Shown: positions 39,927 to 49,573, counted from the first letter of the stretch. The stretch is DNA of 64,000 nucleotides from Methanosphaera cuniculi (GCF_003149675.1 NZ_LWMS01000042.1:62001-126000); one strand, 5' to 3'. A program made the numbers and translations. Notes: generated by a model not told the origin, from the sequence alone.

Positions 39927-40880
39927 ATGCAAATATCACAACTTCTCCTAACCTCTGGATTATGTGGACTAATAGCATTTATCATGACATTTACAGTGAT
40001 GCCACCACTAATACGAAGACTTAAACAGGCAAACATAGTAGGACATGATATACATAAATTCACAAAGCCTGAAGTTGCAGAAATGGGTGGTATAGGAATA
40101 CTATTTGGTTTTGCAATAGCAATAATGGTGGGAGTATATCTATACCCTGCATGGCAGAGTCAACTTACAATATCTCTTATTGTAATACTACTAACTGGTA
40201 TTATTGGAATGGTTGATGATCTAATAATGCTTACATCAAAAGAGAAATTATTACTTCTCTGGATTGCAGGTCTTCCTATTATGTGGGTTACACCACCAAA
40301 TGTTGGAATTCTTTACATGATAAGTATTCCTATAGCTGTAAGTATAGCATCAAATCTTACAAATATGCTTGCAGGACTTAATGGTATAGAAACAGGACTA
40401 GGTGTAATAGCACTTACAAGTCTTACACTTTCATGTATAATAATGAATAAGTATGATGTTGCAATCATATCTTTTTCTATGCTCGGAGCACTTGTAGCAT
40501 TCCTATTTTATAACAGATATCCTGCTAATGTATTTCCAGGAGATGTTGGAACACTTATAATAGGTGCATCTATTGCAATAATAGCATTTATTGGACGTGT
40601 TAAAATAATAGCATTCATAGTTCTAATTCCAAATATTATAGATGGAATATTAAAACTTAAAAGTGCAGGTGTAATGGAACGTCAAAACCATAAACCAACA
40701 ATAGTAAAAGAAGATGGGATACTCATAGCACCAAGTGGAGGATTTAACTCCTTAATTAGATCTGTACTTAAAAAGCCAATGCGAGAAAAACAAGTAGTTC
40801 ACATAATATGGTTAATAGGACTACTATTCGGACTTTTAGGAATTATAATTGCATATCTAAGTAAAGGAATGCTAATTTAA
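39927..40880 (+). CDS. MraY/WecA-like glycosyl-1-phosphate transferase
   Basis: Polytopic membrane enzyme that moves a sugar phosphate from a UDP-sugar to a polyprenyl phosphate, the first step in N-glycan or pseudomurein precursor assembly. 317 residues, about ten membrane segments. Catalytic loops: IIGMVDDLIM (Asp-Asp), NLTNMLAGLNGIETGLG, NRYPANVFPGDVGTL and the final HKPTIVKEDG. Which product it makes (dolichol-linked GlcNAc or a pseudomurein lipid intermediate) cannot be told. Follows the HTH gene by 2 bases. Confidence 0.93.
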   Translation: MQISQLLLTSGLCGLIAFIMTFTVMPPLIRRLKQANIVGHDIHKFTKPEVAEMGGIGILFGFAIAIMVGVYLYPAWQSQLTISLIVILLTGIIGMVDDLIMLTSKEKLLLLWIAGLPIMWVTPPNVGILYMISIPIAVSIASNLTNMLAGLNGIETGLGVIALTSLTLSCIIMNKYDVAIISFSMLGALVAFLFYNRYPANVFPGDVGTLIIGASIAIIAFIGRVKIIAFIVLIPNIIDGILKLKSAGVMERQNHKPTIVKEDGILIAPSGGFNSLIRSVLKKPMREKQVVHIIWLIGLLFGLLGIIIAYLSKGMLI

Positions 40881-40902
40881 TCATACTTTTATGAACTAAA
40901 CA

Positions 40903-40917
40903 CCCCCCCCTTTTTTT
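40903..40917 (+). terminator. C8/T7 3' end
   Basis: C8 directly followed by T7, 22 bases after the MraY-like stop, then another T-run after AACTA. No stem-loop. Confidence 0.4.
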
Positions 40918-40970
40918 AACTATTTTTTTCTTTATTTTTTAAGATAATAAATGTATAAATACTAATAATA

Positions 40971-41441
40971 TTATACCCATTGTATTTCTTCGGTTTTTAT
41001 TTGGTAGTTATTTGAGTATGCAGGTTCATAGTATATATTGCTTGTTTTTTTATTGAATGTTTGCATTATGTTTTTTCGTATATAGTAGTTTATTCGTGCT
41101 GATGCTTTTTGTTTTTCATTTGTATTTAGTGTTGTTGTGTGTGCTTTTGTATGTATTTTAATTGTGTTGTTTTTTGTTTTTGTTGTTGTTATTTGTATTA
41201 TTTTTATTTCATTTGATGTTAGTAGTTTTAGGTTTTCGTTGTAGTATGTGTTGTATGTGTCGTTGTAGTATATTGCGTATGCATTTTTATCAGCTCCATT
41301 TTGTGCTCCTATTTGTGCTGCGTTTTGTATTGTGTTTTGTTCGTTTTGATCTATTATTGTGGTGGTGGTTATGGTTGTGATGGTGATTATTATGATGATG
41401 GTTAGCATGTATTCTAGTGTTATTTGTCCTTTATTATTCAT
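40971..41441 (-). CDS. Class III signal-peptide (pilin-like) protein
   Basis: 156 residues. N-terminus MNNKGQITLEYMLTIIIIIT has the archaeal class III signal: charged n-region, cleavage site before Q, Glu at +5, then a hydrophobic helix, the target of EppA-type peptidase. The mature part is Asn/Thr/Lys/Tyr-rich and extracellular. It is probably a minor pilin or adhesive filament subunit. No ribosome binding site is seen. It follows the second pilin-like gene by 44 bases on the same strand. Confidence 0.82.
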   Translation of the reverse strand: MNNKGQITLEYMLTIIIIITITTITTTTIIDQNEQNTIQNAAQIGAQNGADKNAYAIYYNDTYNTYYNENLKLLTSNEIKIIQITTTKTKNNTIKIHTKAHTTTLNTNEKQKASARINYYIRKNIMQTFNKKTSNIYYEPAYSNNYQIKTEEIQWV

Positions 41442-41485
41442 GGTGTTTTAATTTTTATTATGTTATTTTTTATGAGGTTTTATTT

Positions 41486-41896
41486 TTATTCATCAAGTAT
41501 GTATATTGTTTTGTTTTTTGTTTTAAATTGATATGTATTTCCAGGTGTTAGTATGTGTTTTTTGGGTTTTATATTTGTTTTTTGTAGTTTACTTGAGGCG
41601 ATTTGGTAGTGGCTGTTAATTGATATGTGTGTTTCATTTATAATTAGTATGTAGGTTTCATTGTTGATTTTATCAGGCATTGTGTATGTGGTTATATATC
41701 CTTCAGGGCGTGTGTTTTGTGTGTTTATAATTTGTGTTATGTCATCTACTAATAGGCGTGCTTGTTTTCTGTTTTGTGTTTCATCTATTATTTCATATTG
41801 TTGATAATTTAAGTTTATTATTGTAGTTAAAAATATGAGTATTAAGATGAGTGTAATTATTAGTTCTATGTTTATAAATCCTTTCTGGTTTTTCAT
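41486..41896 (-). CDS. Type IV prepilin-like protein
   Basis: 136 residues. MKNQKGFINIELIITLILIL shows a different prepilin signal from its neighbour: K-G, then F, and Glu at +5 (GFINIEL), like the bacterial-type motif. One N-terminal membrane helix, then a mixed beta-rich outside domain. No ribosome binding site, so the mRNA may be leaderless. Likely exported and assembled with the neighbouring class III protein, though no secretion ATPase gene is here. Confidence 0.75.
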   Translation of the reverse strand: MKNQKGFINIELIITLILILIFLTTIINLNYQQYEIIDETQNRKQARLLVDDITQIINTQNTRPEGYITTYTMPDKINNETYILIINETHISINSHYQIASSKLQKTNIKPKKHILTPGNTYQFKTKNKTIYILDE

Positions 41897-42007
41897 AATA
41901 TATTTTTCTTATTTATTATTTATGTTTAAGATAAATATTAAATATTACATGTTTTATATATAATATATGAAAATAAATAAACATTGTTAATAATTTTAAT
42001 TTAATTT

Positions 42008-42544
42008 ATGAAAAAACAAATACAACACGAAGTACTAATAAAATTTATAGAAACAGAAAATCCAAGACAACTTGATAATATGCTTTATAATTTTGAAAAA
42101 CATCTTGATGAACTTAAATATGAATACTTCCTAAAAGAAACAGAAAATCCATTCATATACTTTATTGAATATCCAAAGCCTAATGAACTAATTAAAATAA
42201 CAAATACAGAAAATCTAAAAATAGAAGATATAAAAGAAGTAACCTGTACAATAAATAATCTTAATCATATATCATACACAATAATTGAAAAAATCAGATA
42301 CAAAATAACACCAACAGACACATTTAAAATAAATATACACAAAGATTCATACATCCCATATGAAAACATAATAAATACACATACAGAAATAACAAATGCA
42401 ATTTGTAACATTCTCTATATTAGCGAATCTAGTAATGATCCAACATGGGATATTAACATACATCTAATAGGAGAATTATGTGCTATTAGTATAAAACGTT
42501 CAAATAAAAATAGAAATAAGTTTAGCCAATACACATTCACATAA
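42008..42544 (+). CDS. Hypothetical protein with THUMP-like C-terminus
   Basis: 178 residues. I do not recognise a family with certainty. The second half (PTDTFKINIHKDSYIPYEN, then WDINIHLIGELCAISIKRSN) resembles the strand pattern of THUMP RNA-binding domains. The first half is charged and helical. No catalytic domain is attached. No ribosome binding site; the gene is divergent from the prepilin gene with a 111-base spacer. Confidence 0.6.
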   Translation: MKKQIQHEVLIKFIETENPRQLDNMLYNFEKHLDELKYEYFLKETENPFIYFIEYPKPNELIKITNTENLKIEDIKEVTCTINNLNHISYTIIEKIRYKITPTDTFKINIHKDSYIPYENIINTHTEITNAICNILYISESSNDPTWDINIHLIGELCAISIKRSNKNRNKFSQYTFT

Positions 42545-42898
42545 AACTCTAAAAAAATTGAAAATTTCAACTTATTTCTAAAAATAGTATAAAAACAACA
42601 CCAGCAATAGAACAAATTAAAACAAGGGAAATAAAAATAAAATACTAGATTTAAAGTCCTGTAGATAAAGATATCATATGTGCAGGACTCTTTTTTTTAC
42701 CTAAATTTGGAGTTATAAAAATCAATTACAAAAAAAAGTATTATTCATTAAAGAATTTTTATCGATATTATAAAAACATTGGAAAAAAAAAGAAATTAAG
42801 GTAAGTATATTACATGATAAAATTATTTTTCTCACTCTTTTTATGTGAAAAAATGATAATGAAGAAAAAAGATTTTTTTTATACTACTTCTCTTTTTT
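42545..42898. other. Convergent intergenic region, 354 bases
   Basis: Contains the hairpin with T8 at 42655-42698, the only GC-containing inverted repeat with a following T-run in the window. The right edge holds T-runs that end the MnmC-like transcript. No ORF. Confidence 0.5.
42655..42698 (+). terminator. Hairpin followed by T8: terminator or small RNA end
   Basis: AGTCCTG (42655-42661) and CAGGACT (42683-42689) form a perfect 7-base stem, four G-C pairs, with a 21-base loop containing GATATC; C and T8 follow. It lies 110 bases after the stop of the upstream gene. It looks like a bacterial-type intrinsic terminator, unlike other 3' ends here, so a short independent RNA is possible. Confidence 0.4.
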
Positions 42899-44131
42899 TT
42901 ATTCATCATTGTTACTATTTTCATTTTTCATTTCATCAAGTACGTTGTGAAGATTCTCCTCAAGCATTATAATTTGACTTCGACTTGGAAGATTTTGATC
43001 AACTTGTAATATTTTAAGAATTCTAGGATCATTAATAGCAGAAAAACCCATTTCTTTCACATAATTATTAAGTTTATTACGTAGCTTTTTATCTTCTATT
43101 TTTTCAGGATCTAAGCCCAGGTATCTTGGTAGTTTATTTGATGATGGAAAAACTGTTACACCACGTATACGATCACGGATATTTTGTCGTCTGTCAATTA
43201 TTGTATAGAAGTCATCAGATAAGTCTGAATCCATGAATGGTACTCCTACATCACTTAGTGATATTACTTTTTCATCTGAAAATGATAGTGGTGTATCTAT
43301 ATTATCTGGGAATCTTGATGCTATTGTTCCCCCACTTCTTTTAACTTGTGGACCTTCACCAATATATAATCCTGCCCCTACTATTGCACTACGTACTGGA
43401 CTTGCTGCTGTGTATGTTAGTATTAGTGCTGTTGGTGTTAGGAATTCTTTAAGTTTTTTAAAAAAGTCAATTGAGTATAACTCTGGTGATTTTGATGGAC
43501 TAAATGGGTCAAGAAATACTGCATCATATTCTTTTTCTGGTGCATTTTTAAGATATTCTCGGGCATCACATACATGGATATTAATTGTTATATTTTGTGG
43601 AAGACTACTTAGTACTTTGTTAAATTGTAGATATTCATGTTCTATTAGGTAGTTTTCTATTACTTTTTTAATATAACTGTGTGATTCACATATGTTAGGT
43701 ACAAATAGTGTTGCTGCTAGTGTTTCTATTGATGATTCAACCATGTCAATTTCAATTCTTACATTACTATCTTTCAGATAGTCAAGTACTGCTGATGCAT
43801 TATATCCTATTCCACTACAAATATCTAGTACTTTTATTACTTCTGCACCTTCATCTGCTAGTTCTTTTAATTTTGATGGTATTACAAACTTTTCAAATGC
43901 TTCTGTTCTTGCACCATGTATACTATGTAGTGTTTCTGATTGGTTTTCTCTTTGTTCTGATAGTAGTGTGTATGATCCATCCTCTGTTTTTATGAAAAAT
44001 CCAGCCATTTCATCAGAATATAAATCACGTGCATCTTTATGTCCATCTGATTCTAATTCAAAGATTTCCTGTACTGTAGTTCTTATACGATCCAAAATTT
44101 CCAACCTTGAATCCTGTTGATCATCGACCAT
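42899..44131 (-). CDS. MnmC-like SAM-dependent methyltransferase
   Basis: 410 residues. Resembles the methyltransferase domain of MnmC (DUF752), which finishes mnm5-type modification of tRNA wobble uridine. SAM motif VLDICSGIGYNASAVL near residue 100, IEIDMVESSIETLAA, and YDAVFLDPFSPSKSPELYS with the DPFSP motif; SIHGARTEAFEKFVIPS is also family-typical. The C-terminal about 120 residues are extra. AAGGTGA precedes the ATG. The oxidoreductase domain of bacterial MnmC is absent, as in archaea. Confidence 0.85.
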   Translation of the reverse strand: MVDDQQDSRLEILDRIRTTVQEIFELESDGHKDARDLYSDEMAGFFIKTEDGSYTLLSEQRENQSETLHSIHGARTEAFEKFVIPSKLKELADEGAEVIKVLDICSGIGYNASAVLDYLKDSNVRIEIDMVESSIETLAATLFVPNICESHSYIKKVIENYLIEHEYLQFNKVLSSLPQNITINIHVCDAREYLKNAPEKEYDAVFLDPFSPSKSPELYSIDFFKKLKEFLTPTALILTYTAASPVRSAIVGAGLYIGEGPQVKRSGGTIASRFPDNIDTPLSFSDEKVISLSDVGVPFMDSDLSDDFYTIIDRRQNIRDRIRGVTVFPSSNKLPRYLGLDPEKIEDKKLRNKLNNYVKEMGFSAINDPRILKILQVDQNLPSRSQIIMLEENLHNVLDEMKNENSNNDE

Positions 44132-44488
44132 TATATATTCACCTTAATTTTTATTAAAAAAATCCTTAATTCATCATAACTTCCTAACAAAATTTTTTTT
44201 TAAATTGTTATTATAGGAAATTATCTTTTTCCAGTTCTTTTTTTTATTTTGTAAGATTCCTATTTTATAAAAGTTTAAAAAAAAATAAATTAATTATAAA
44301 AAAAAATTTTATACCCTTAAATTAAATTCTTATAGTATTATATATTATCATCAATCATTATTAATAGTTAGTTTTTTTAATCATACACATTTTTTTATCA
44401 TAATATGAATATTATTAAAGTAAAGTGTTATTAATAATAAAAGTAATACATCAATATAATTAACACTATATTTTAAGGTGAAAAACAT
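44132..44488. other. Divergent intergenic region, 357 bases
   Basis: AT-rich; must hold promoters for the leftward methyltransferase and the rightward surface protein. No ORF, RNA or repeat seen. Confidence 0.5.
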
Positions 44489-45121
44489 ATGAATAAAAAA
44501 CTACTTGGAGTACTAATAATAATAGCAGCACTGCTCATAGTTGGAGTCCCATACTATCAATCATACCAGGACAACCTATTATCTGAGCACTTCAATGAAA
44601 CAATGAAAAATGCAAGCTCCATACAAGAAGGAATAACATCAACAATAAATGATTTTAATACTAAAAACTCAACAGATGCAGATACACTAATGACAACAAT
44701 AAACAATCAACTAACTCCTGAATACTCAGAAGAACAACTTAGACTAAATGAATCAGCCATGTGTACAAGCAATGAAACAGAACATAAATACATAGACTTA
44801 CAACTAAAACGAGTAACACTAGAATCACAATCATTAAATCTTACCGTAACATCACTAAATGCAATAGCACAATATGTACGCGGTGAAAAAAATGGAGAAG
44901 ATGCACAAAACACACTAAATAAAGTACAAACAGATATGACAAACAATAATAACGAACTAAACCAAGTATACACAGATATACAAAACTTACTAAAAGAAAA
45001 CCCAGATTTAGATAAAAAACTACATGACCTAAACCTAGCACCAGCATTCTACGGACAACCAGCAGCACAAAATATAACCAACACAACACAAAATATGACA
45101 ACAGAAAACTCAACACAATAA
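44489..45121 (+). CDS. Membrane-anchored extracellular coiled-coil protein
   Basis: 210 residues. N-terminal hydrophobic segment LLGVLIIIAALLIVGVPYY (4-22) preceded by two Lys: uncleaved signal-anchor or signal peptide. The remainder is outside, Asn/Thr/Ser/Gln-rich, helical, with many N-x-S/T sequons, and ends in an Asn/Thr-rich tail. AAGGTGA ribosome site. Single gene, no family recognised; looks like a cell-surface or pseudoperiplasmic protein. Confidence 0.75.
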   Translation: MNKKLLGVLIIIAALLIVGVPYYQSYQDNLLSEHFNETMKNASSIQEGITSTINDFNTKNSTDADTLMTTINNQLTPEYSEEQLRLNESAMCTSNETEHKYIDLQLKRVTLESQSLNLTVTSLNAIAQYVRGEKNGEDAQNTLNKVQTDMTNNNNELNQVYTDIQNLLKENPDLDKKLHDLNLAPAFYGQPAAQNITNTTQNMTTENSTQ

Positions 45122-45320
45122 GAGAGGATAAAATCCTTTAAAAATAATCCTCTTTTTACTAATTTTTTTTAAATAATATTACTCATACTACTTTTTTTTA
45201 TTATTTTTAAATATTCTAATATTCTCGAATAATACTATAAACATTATATCAATTTAATAAAAAATGAGAAAAAATTTAAAAGTAGAAAAGGGAGGTTAAA
45301 TAGGGATTATACATGTTTTA

Positions 45321-46553
45321 TTATCTTTTTCCTTTAGGATGTGGTACTTGTTTTTTCTTATCATTAGCTTTAGTTCTGTTAAATTTATCTAGTTTATCTT
45401 TCCAGTTATGACGATTTATACCTTCTGAGTTAAAGCTAACTTTTTCTTCTGATTCTTTTTCTTTTCTAATATATGGTACTGCCTGATTTTCTGATATGAT
45501 CTTAAATTCATGATCTTTTATTGATGATTTAACAGCCTCTACATTATTTTTATTATCATCATCTGTTTTTATTTCATCTACAGGTTTTGTATCTACAAGT
45601 TCATCTTGAAGTTCTTGTGTTTTATCAACAATAATTTCATCATCACTACTTGGCATATCAAGATTTATGACTCCTGTATCATCTACCACATCATTACTAT
45701 CTGGCTGTATAATGGTTTCTATGTCATGTTCTACTATTATTTCATCACCACTACTATGAAATATTTCATCAGCTGATGGTATATTATCTGTTAGTATTAT
45801 ATCATCATCTGATATATTATTGTCTGTTAGTATGACCTCATCCTCATGTCTACTTTGGTTAATGAATTGTTGTGCTTGTTGTGAGAATTCTCCTTCATAT
45901 TCTATTTCATCTTCTGTATTTTCATAGTCTATATAGAGATTTTCTTTAGGCTCTGTATGTTCTACTTTTGCACGTTTTGGGTGGAATGTTCTTTTAATAG
46001 CATCTTTAAATAGTCCAAATGAGCTTTTAAGACTACGTCCTACTTTTTTCTGTGGTTCTTCAAATGTGTTTGGATTTTCTGTTGCAATATTCTCTTCTAT
46101 TATTGCATCACGTACATCTATTTTATCATCAAGCTCATCAATTATCTCTTCAACATCATGGAATGGATTTTTATTTGTTTTAATATAATTATTAAGCCAG
46201 AGACTAAGTGGATATTTATTAATATCTTCTATATTTATCCATTTATAGTCACTGTAGTTATGTGAAAGTATTAAATCACCATTGATGAAAACAGATTCCA
46301 TTATTACAGTTAGATTTTTACTATTATATTGTGTGTAGTTTGTTATTCCAATAATTTCTTTTGGATAAATATAGTATCCAATCTGTTTTTGTACATTTTC
46401 AATTAATGCTTCATCAAAGCTTTCATCATCTGTAAGTGGTGCTCCTGGAAGATCCCATCGATCCTTATTATCTGTACGATTTTCACGAATTAAAAGTATT
46501 TTATCTTCATTATTTCGTATAATTGTCTTAACATACATGTTAAATTTTGACAT
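45321..46553 (-). CDS. Degenerate Nudix-domain protein with long acidic tail
   Basis: 410 residues. The first about 135 are a Nudix fold (YVKTIIRNNEDKILLIREN, WDLPGAPLTDDESFDEAL at 33-50), but the catalytic box RExxEExG is replaced by ENVQKQIG (52-59): none of its three Glu residues remains, so hydrolysis is unlikely. The rest, about 270 residues, is disordered, strongly acidic with short repeats of the type DDDIILTDN and DDEIIVDK, and ends in a basic tail (KKKQVPHPKGKR). It is probably a binding or scaffold protein. A C-rich/T-run 3' end follows. Confidence 0.8.
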   Translation of the reverse strand: MSKFNMYVKTIIRNNEDKILLIRENRTDNKDRWDLPGAPLTDDESFDEALIENVQKQIGYYIYPKEIIGITNYTQYNSKNLTVIMESVFINGDLILSHNYSDYKWINIEDINKYPLSLWLNNYIKTNKNPFHDVEEIIDELDDKIDVRDAIIEENIATENPNTFEEPQKKVGRSLKSSFGLFKDAIKRTFHPKRAKVEHTEPKENLYIDYENTEDEIEYEGEFSQQAQQFINQSRHEDEVILTDNNISDDDIILTDNIPSADEIFHSSGDEIIVEHDIETIIQPDSNDVVDDTGVINLDMPSSDDEIIVDKTQELQDELVDTKPVDEIKTDDDNKNNVEAVKSSIKDHEFKIISENQAVPYIRKEKESEEKVSFNSEGINRHNWKDKLDKFNRTKANDKKKQVPHPKGKR

Positions 46554-46741
46554 AGTTTTTAAACATCCCTATATTTATTGTGTTAAAATAATTTATTTTA
46601 TATGTATAATAGTTTTGTTTTATGATATTATTATTATTTTATATATGAAAATAAAAAAATTTTCTATAAAAGGGTGAAATTAAGTTGTTTAAATAAAAAA
46701 AAAGAAAAAGAATGTGAAAATTAAAAAAAAAAGTGTTTTTT

Positions 46742-47377
46742 TTAGTGTAAATAAGAAAGTGCATAGTTAATTACCCGTATTATAATTTCAATACCAAGAC
46801 TTCCCATAGAATAGAAGTAAAAGAATGTAACAACACTCATCACATAACCTAAAATCATAAGATATGAATCATTTTCTATATTTGATACTAAAAGCAGTAA
46901 TATTGAAACCGCAGGAAAGAAATCTGTGAAAGGAATTGGAAGTGGTAAAAATAATAGTATTGAAAGTATTATACACATGAAAAGATTAATCTTCTGAACT
47001 TTTGGATATTTAACCATCTTACCACGAGGTTTCACTATTTTTTCAATATATCCTAGTGCTTTTATTATAATATCAAATAATTTCTCAACAGTCTCATGAC
47101 TAAGTTCATAATTTCCAACAAAATTTGGAAGATAAAAATGTTTGTTGAAAATTTCACACAAAGCAAGAAGTATTATAAGTATACCAAATGGTGTACTGCT
47201 TCCAGGAATTGAAAATGGAATAAGAAATGGAGCAATAAGAAGTATCATTATAAGTTCTCTTGCATCATAGAAATTAAATAATTGTTTTAATGTCATTTTT
47301 CCTTCTGGAAGTTGACTTTTTAATTGTTTAATTTTATCTGATGTATTTTCATACTTAATAACTTGAAGTTCATTCAT
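46742..47377 (-). CDS. ExoD-family membrane protein
   Basis: 211 residues, family linked to exopolysaccharide synthesis in bacteria, biochemical role unknown. Typical pattern: soluble N-terminus, then LIMILLIAPFLIPFSIPGSS followed by TPFGILIILLALCEI, basic PRGKMVKYP and LSILLFLPLPIPFTDFFPAV. About five membrane segments. GAGAGGA before the ATG. Alone on the minus strand. Confidence 0.85.
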   Translation of the reverse strand: MNELQVIKYENTSDKIKQLKSQLPEGKMTLKQLFNFYDARELIMILLIAPFLIPFSIPGSSTPFGILIILLALCEIFNKHFYLPNFVGNYELSHETVEKLFDIIIKALGYIEKIVKPRGKMVKYPKVQKINLFMCIILSILLFLPLPIPFTDFFPAVSILLLLVSNIENDSYLMILGYVMSVVTFFYFYSMGSLGIEIIIRVINYALSYLH

Positions 47378-47595
47378 AAAAACTTAATCCTCTCAAAAAA
47401 ATTATTAGGTCTATATAGTCCATTTTTTTTTTGGGTGGTATAAATTATAAAATCAAATTAGTTTAAATGATTTTTTTATTTATTTTATATATAGTCTAGT
47501 ATTTTTATTTATTATAATAATTATAAGTTCTTTTTCATTATATATTAATACTAAAAAAAATTGTTGTTTTAAATTATATAAAAAAAGTTGAAAAT

Positions 47596-47615
47596 AAAAA
47601 AAAAGGGGAGGAGAG
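47596..47615 (-). terminator. C-rich/T-run 3' end of pdxS
   Basis: Minus strand CTCTCCTCCCC followed by T8, about 28 bases after the pdxS stop. Confidence 0.35.
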
Positions 47616-47642
47616 ATTATTTGTGAAACAAATACTATTTTT

Positions 47643-48539
47643 CTATATGTAGTTTCCACGGTTTTGTAGTCTTTCTTCTTCAGATAAGTCGTTTATATCA
47701 ATACCTGGCATTGCCTCTCCAAGATCTGTTGATACTTCAGCTATAAGATCTGCATCATCATAGTGTGCTGTTGCTTCAACTACTGCTTTTGCTACAAGTT
47801 CTGGATTTTCTGATTTGAAAATTCCTGATCCTACAAATACTCCATCTGCTCCTAATTGCATCATAAGTGCTGCATCTGCTGGTGTTGCTATTCCTCCTGC
47901 TGAGAAGTTTACAACTGGAATTCTTCCTTCTTCTGCTGTGAGTTTTACAAGATCACGTGGTGCATTAATTTCACGTGCTACTTGCCAGAGTTCTTCTTCT
48001 GTTTTATTTTCAATTTCACGTATTGCACCTTGTATTGCTCTCATATGTCTTACAGCTTCTACTACATTTCCTGTTCCTGCTTCACCTTTGGTTCTTATCA
48101 TTGCAGCTCCTTCATCTACACGTCTTAGTGCTTCACCAAGGTTACGTGCTCCACATACAAATGGTATTGTAAATTGTGATTTATCTATGTGGAAGTCTTC
48201 ATCTGCTTGTGTTAGTACTTCACTTTCATCAATCATGTCAACACCAAGGGATTCAAGTACTTGTGCTTCTACAAAGTGACCAATTCTTACTTTTGCCATT
48301 ACAGGTATATCTACAGCATCCATTATTTCTATTACTTTTGATGGATCTGCCATTCTTGCTACTCCACCAGCTTTTCTTATATCAGATGGTACACGTTCTA
48401 GTGCCATTACAGATACTGCTCCTGCATCTTCAGCAATTGCTGCTTGTTCTGCATTTACAACATCCATGATTACTCCACCTTTGGTCATTTTTGCAAATCC
48501 TTCTTTTAGTACTTTTGTTCCATGTATCATGTTATTCAT
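47643..48539 (-). CDS. pdxS: Pyridoxal 5'-phosphate synthase lyase subunit
   Basis: Forms PLP from ribose 5-phosphate, glyceraldehyde 3-phosphate and ammonia, with the glutaminase PdxT. 298 residues. [60 protein letters not shown] with the catalytic Lys, and the C-terminal [20 protein letters not shown] and [11 protein letters not shown] are intact. AAGGAGAAT before the ATG. No pdxT in the window. It is the last gene of the leftward run that begins with the HAD protein at 51689; the 101-base gap may hold its own promoter. Confidence 0.98.
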   Translation of the reverse strand: MNNMIHGTKVLKEGFAKMTKGGVIMDVVNAEQAAIAEDAGAVSVMALERVPSDIRKAGGVARMADPSKVIEIMDAVDIPVMAKVRIGHFVEAQVLESLGVDMIDESEVLTQADEDFHIDKSQFTIPFVCGARNLGEALRRVDEGAAMIRTKGEAGTGNVVEAVRHMRAIQGAIREIENKTEEELWQVAREINAPRDLVKLTAEEGRIPVVNFSAGGIATPADAALMMQLGADGVFVGSGIFKSENPELVAKAVVEATAHYDDADLIAEVSTDLGEAMPGIDINDLSEEERLQNRGNYI

Positions 48540-48640
48540 ATTCTCCTTGTATATTTTATTTAGTTGTATTGTTTATTCTTTAAAATAATACTATTTTTTT
48601 AAATCTAATTATATAATGTTAATTTTGTTATTTTTAGAAT

Positions 48641-49573
48641 TTAATATTTTTTAATTATCTCACCAATATCAATACTATCAATTGTTGGTATTGCCTCAGT
48701 TGCTCCTGATTTTGTGGTTGATTTTGCTGCAATAAAACTTCCAATAATACCAGATTCACGAAGTGTATAATCATTTAATAGTCCATATAGGAATCCTGCA
48801 TTATATGCATCACCTGCTCCTGTTGTATCAATAGCATCAACAGGGAAAATATTAATATTATATTCTTCATCACCTTTTTTAATGTATGAACCATCTGTTG
48901 ATCTTTTAACAACAAGAATTTCAACCATGTCACTTATCATATTAACAGCATCCTCTAATGTATCTCTTTTAGTAAGCATTAAAAGTTCTGTTTCATTAAT
49001 AAGTAAGATATCTGTATGTTCTAGGAATTGATTCATAAATAGTGGTCCTCTTTGAATATAAATCATTCCTGGATCAAATGATACTTTCACATTACTTGGT
49101 AGTTTTTTTAGTACTTCAAGTTGTGTATCTATTGAATGAGTAGTATTATGTCCTACAAATGATGTAAGATGTAATATTTTTGTATTTTCAAGGTAATTAA
49201 GATCTATTTCATCATATGTAATATCATCATTACTCTTTGGTGTTACATATAATTTACGATCACCAGTTTTTGTTACAAATCCTATTACTTCACCTGTTTC
49301 ACCATCACTATCAACAAGTAAATGTTGTGTATCCACATTATTATCTTCTAAGTATTTTTGCATCATAGTAGCATTTGAATCATTTCCCACTTTTCCAATA
49401 TATCCTGTGTTTAGTCCTAGTTTTGCAATTCCTATTATAGTATTTGCTGCTGAACCCCCACATGACTTAGTTTCATAGTTAATAAATGTTTCACCATCAT
49501 TTGGAGCATAATCATCTACATTACAAAGTCTATCGATATTTAATGCTCCCCATCCTATTATGTCAAATTTCAT
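48641..49573 (-). CDS. PfkB-family sugar or nucleoside kinase
   Basis: 310 residues, ribokinase fold. GGSAANTIIGIAKLGLNTGY (substrate side), VIGFVTKTGDR, SFDPGMIYIQRG and the catalytic DTTGAGDAYNAGFLYGLL with anion hole and Asp base. Substrate unknown. In methanogens a PfkB protein lies beside the formyltransferase paralogue at the end of the Eha hydrogenase operon; the same order appears here without the hydrogenase genes. GGAGG lies 12 bases before the ATG. Confidence 0.88.
   Translation of the reverse strand: MKFDIIGWGALNIDRLCNVDDYAPNDGETFINYETKSCGGSAANTIIGIAKLGLNTGYIGKVGNDSNATMMQKYLEDNNVDTQHLLVDSDGETGEVIGFVTKTGDRKLYVTPKSNDDITYDEIDLNYLENTKILHLTSFVGHNTTHSIDTQLEVLKKLPSNVKVSFDPGMIYIQRGPLFMNQFLEHTDILLINETELLMLTKRDTLEDAVNMISDMVEILVVKRSTDGSYIKKGDEEYNINIFPVDAIDTTGAGDAYNAGFLYGLLNDYTLRESGIIGSFIAAKSTTKSGATEAIPTIDSIDIGEIIKKY

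Noticed and set aside
40903-40917. C8 run as a phase-variation tract like the G-tracts before the adhesins
   Set aside because: It lies after the stop codons of two convergent genes, is shorter, and fits the C-block/T-run 3' end pattern seen after many genes.
42899-44131. Reading the MnmC-like protein as a spermidine synthase
   Set aside because: The DPFSPSKSPELYS motif and the N-terminal SIHGARTEAFEKF pattern fit the MnmC/DUF752 group rather than polyamine aminopropyltransferases.
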